A stretch of DNA of 5,540 bases from the NCBI GenBank assembly GCA_934481505.1, contig CAKSPP010000098.1:1-5540 (forward strand), given 5' to 3'. This DNA is from an uncultured Eubacteriales bacterium (GTDB lineage: Bacteria > Bacillota > Clostridia > Oscillospirales > UBA644). Numbering within the stretch: the stretch's first letter is position 1; each line of letters starts with the position of its first letter. The position numbers and the translations under genes were made by a program. Under the pieces are notes generated by a model. It did no database searches, was not told the DNA's origin, and saw nothing but the letters and a program-made list of their open reading frames with translations. Shown in pieces: positions 4,420-5,540 of this stretch.

Positions 4420-5307
4420 TCAGATAAGTCCCTCGTTTTTTAAGACTTTTTCGAGCTTTTCGGCGTTGTCTCTCGACATTTCGCAAAGCGGAAGCCTGCC
4501 TTTTCCTACGGAATATCCCATAAGCGATAACGCTTTTTTTACGGGTATCGGGTTCGTTTCAGAAAACAGAACTTCGGTTATTTTTGCGATTTCCCTTTGA
4601 AAAGCTGCCGCTTTTTCGGTTTGTTTTTCGAAAAACGAAAAGCACATATCATGTACCTTTTTCGGAATTACGTTTGCCGCAACCGAAATAACGCCCTTGC
4701 CGCCTATCGAAAGCACAGGAACCGCAAGAGAGTCGTCTCCGCTGTAAAAAGTGAGGTCTTTGCCGCAGAGATTCATCGTTTTTATAATGCTTTCGATATT
4801 CCCGTTCGCTTCCTTTGCCGCAACGATATTCGGGTGTTCAGACAACAGTTTGTATGTTTCTGGCAGAATATTGAGCCCCGTCCGGGACGGTACGTTATAT
4901 AAAATTATCGGGAGCGAGGTTCTGTCTGCTATGTAAAAATAATGTTCTACAAGCCCTTTTTGCGTTGTTTTGTTATAATAAGGGGTGACCAAAAGCAAAG
5001 CATCGACCCCTGCGTCTTCGGCGGACTGCGAAAGATAAAGGGCTTTTTTCGTGTCGTTGCTGCCTGTTCCCGCAATAACGGGAATTTTTCCTTTTATCTT
5101 TTTTACCGCCGCATCGCAAAGCTGCCGATGCTCTTTTTTAGTAAGTGTTGACGCCTCGCCCGTCGTTCCCGCGACAATAACGGCGTCGGTTTTGTTTTTA
5201 AGCTGAAAATCGATTATTCTTCCGAACAGTTCAACATCCGGTAAATTTCCTTCCTTGAAAGGGGTTATAAGAGCTGTCGCCGACCCCTCAAAGATAACGG
5301 GTTTCAC
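4420..5307 (-). CDS. dapA: 4-hydroxy-tetrahydrodipicolinate synthase
   Basis: DapA condenses pyruvate with aspartate semialdehyde, the first committed step to diaminopimelate (peptidoglycan) and lysine. The protein has 295 residues, normal for this TIM-barrel family. Visible landmarks are the pyruvate-binding AGTTGE (Thr48/Thr49), TPYYNK (Tyr110/Tyr111), LYNVPSRTG (Tyr137, Arg142), the Schiff-base Lys165 in AAKEANGN, the SGDD segment and GGKGVISVAANV. The start is GTG; no ATG or TTG lies between it and the in-frame stop above, and the family's usual N-terminus (a short lead into TALITPF) fits. An AAAGGA ribosome site lies about 11 bases upstream, rather far. It follows asd by 21 bases in one operon. 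No GC-rich terminator follows the TGA stop, so some transcripts may run into rpmE. Compared with the lysine-inhibited E. coli enzyme, two lysine-site positions are changed to Lys (57 and 88), which suggests weak or no lysine feedback (inference). Confidence 0.97.
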   Translation of the reverse strand: MKPVIFEGSATALITPFKEGNLPDVELFGRIIDFQLKNKTDAVIVAGTTGEASTLTKKEHRQLCDAAVKKIKGKIPVIAGTGSNDTKKALYLSQSAEDAGVDALLLVTPYYNKTTQKGLVEHYFYIADRTSLPIILYNVPSRTGLNILPETYKLLSEHPNIVAAKEANGNIESIIKTMNLCGKDLTFYSGDDSLAVPVLSIGGKGVISVAANVIPKKVHDMCFSFFEKQTEKAAAFQREIAKITEVLFSETNPIPVKKALSLMGYSVGKGRLPLCEMSRDNAEKLEKVLKNEGLI

Positions 5308-5328
5308 CGGGACTTCGTTCCTTTCGGA

Positions 5329-5540
5329 TTATTTATTCCACATTTCGATAAGTTTGAGTGCTATCTGTACGGCGTTCGTTGCCGCACCTTTTCTTATGTT
5401 GTCCGCAACGACCCAGAGATTAAGGCCGTTTTCAACGCTGTCGTCTCTGCGGATTCTTCCGACGTAAACTTCGTTTGTGCCTTTTGCCGTAACAGCCATC
5501 GGATAAACGTTGTTTTTCGGGTCGTCCTGCAAGATAATTC
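5329..5540 (-). CDS. asd: Aspartate-semialdehyde dehydrogenase, C-terminal part (5' end outside window)
   Basis: This enzyme reduces aspartyl phosphate to aspartate semialdehyde with NADPH in the cytoplasm, the branch point to lysine/diaminopimelate, threonine and methionine. Only the last 69 residues are present. They include QDDP, then the segment VGRIRRD followed directly by SVENGLNLWVVADN and RKGAATNAVQIA, the characteristic C-terminal block of bacterial Asd with its substrate-contacting arginines. The frame stays open to the window edge; the TTG at 5530-5532 is an internal Leu codon, not a start, because family-like residues (Ile-Ile) continue upstream of it. The catalytic Cys region lies outside. 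The stop is TAA. dapA begins 21 bases downstream, so the two are almost certainly co-transcribed, and the product of this enzyme is the substrate of DapA. The identity is very secure; the full length cannot be judged. Confidence 0.96.
   Translation of the reverse strand, partial: IILQDDPKNNVYPMAVTAKGTNEVYVGRIRRDDSVENGLNLWVVADNIRKGAATNAVQIALKLIEMWNK

Noticed and set aside
4286..4486. 66-codon minus-strand ORF across the dapA-rpmE gap
   Set aside because: It overlaps dapA, the rpmE promoter and leader, and has no family-like sequence.
1..5540. CRISPR array, tRNA/rRNA gene, transposase or integrase
   Set aside because: I saw no regularly spaced repeats, no tRNA-like fold or rRNA sequence, and no mobile-element protein anywhere in the window.

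Overview
The window looks like a piece of chromosome from a low-to-mid GC Gram-positive anaerobe of the class Clostridia, probably near the Oscillospiraceae/Ruminococcaceae. This is inferred from a fused SecDF, a zinc-type L31, an EndoA-like MazF, strong AGGAGG ribosome sites, AT-rich spacers and consensus sigma-A promoters. No species can be named from the sequence alone. Every gene I can support is on the minus strand, so transcription runs from high to low coordinates.

In order of transcription: (1) the C-terminal end of aspartate-semialdehyde dehydrogenase (asd, cut by the window edge) and dapA, two consecutive steps towards diaminopimelate and lysine; (2) rpmE (ribosomal protein L31), with a good promoter, a foldable leader and a strong terminator; (3) secDF, the membrane motor that helps the Sec translocon; (4) a very small gene at 1580-1663 for a 27-29 residue, six-cysteine, one-membrane-segment peptide, with its own ribosome site and followed by a strong terminator; (5) mazF, an mRNA-cleaving toxin with no antitoxin gene beside it, followed by a terminator; (6) a copper-response unit: a sigma-A promoter with a GC-rich palindromic operator at its start point, a CsoR-type Cu(I) repressor, and a heavy-metal-associated (HMA) copper-binding domain; (7) an AT-rich spacer and the first 27 codons of a glycosyltransferase that runs off the left edge.

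The core part (asd to mazF) is ordinary housekeeping. The points of most interest are the six-cysteine mini-protein after secDF; the HMA gene, which has no ATG, GTG or TTG where its homology and ribosome site place the start (ACG instead), lies in the same frame as csoR across a single TAG, and may be the stump of a copA copper ATPase; the SecF half of SecDF, which has Ala where the family's proton-relay Asp is expected; and the rpmE leader, which can fold like a ribosomal-protein autoregulatory element.
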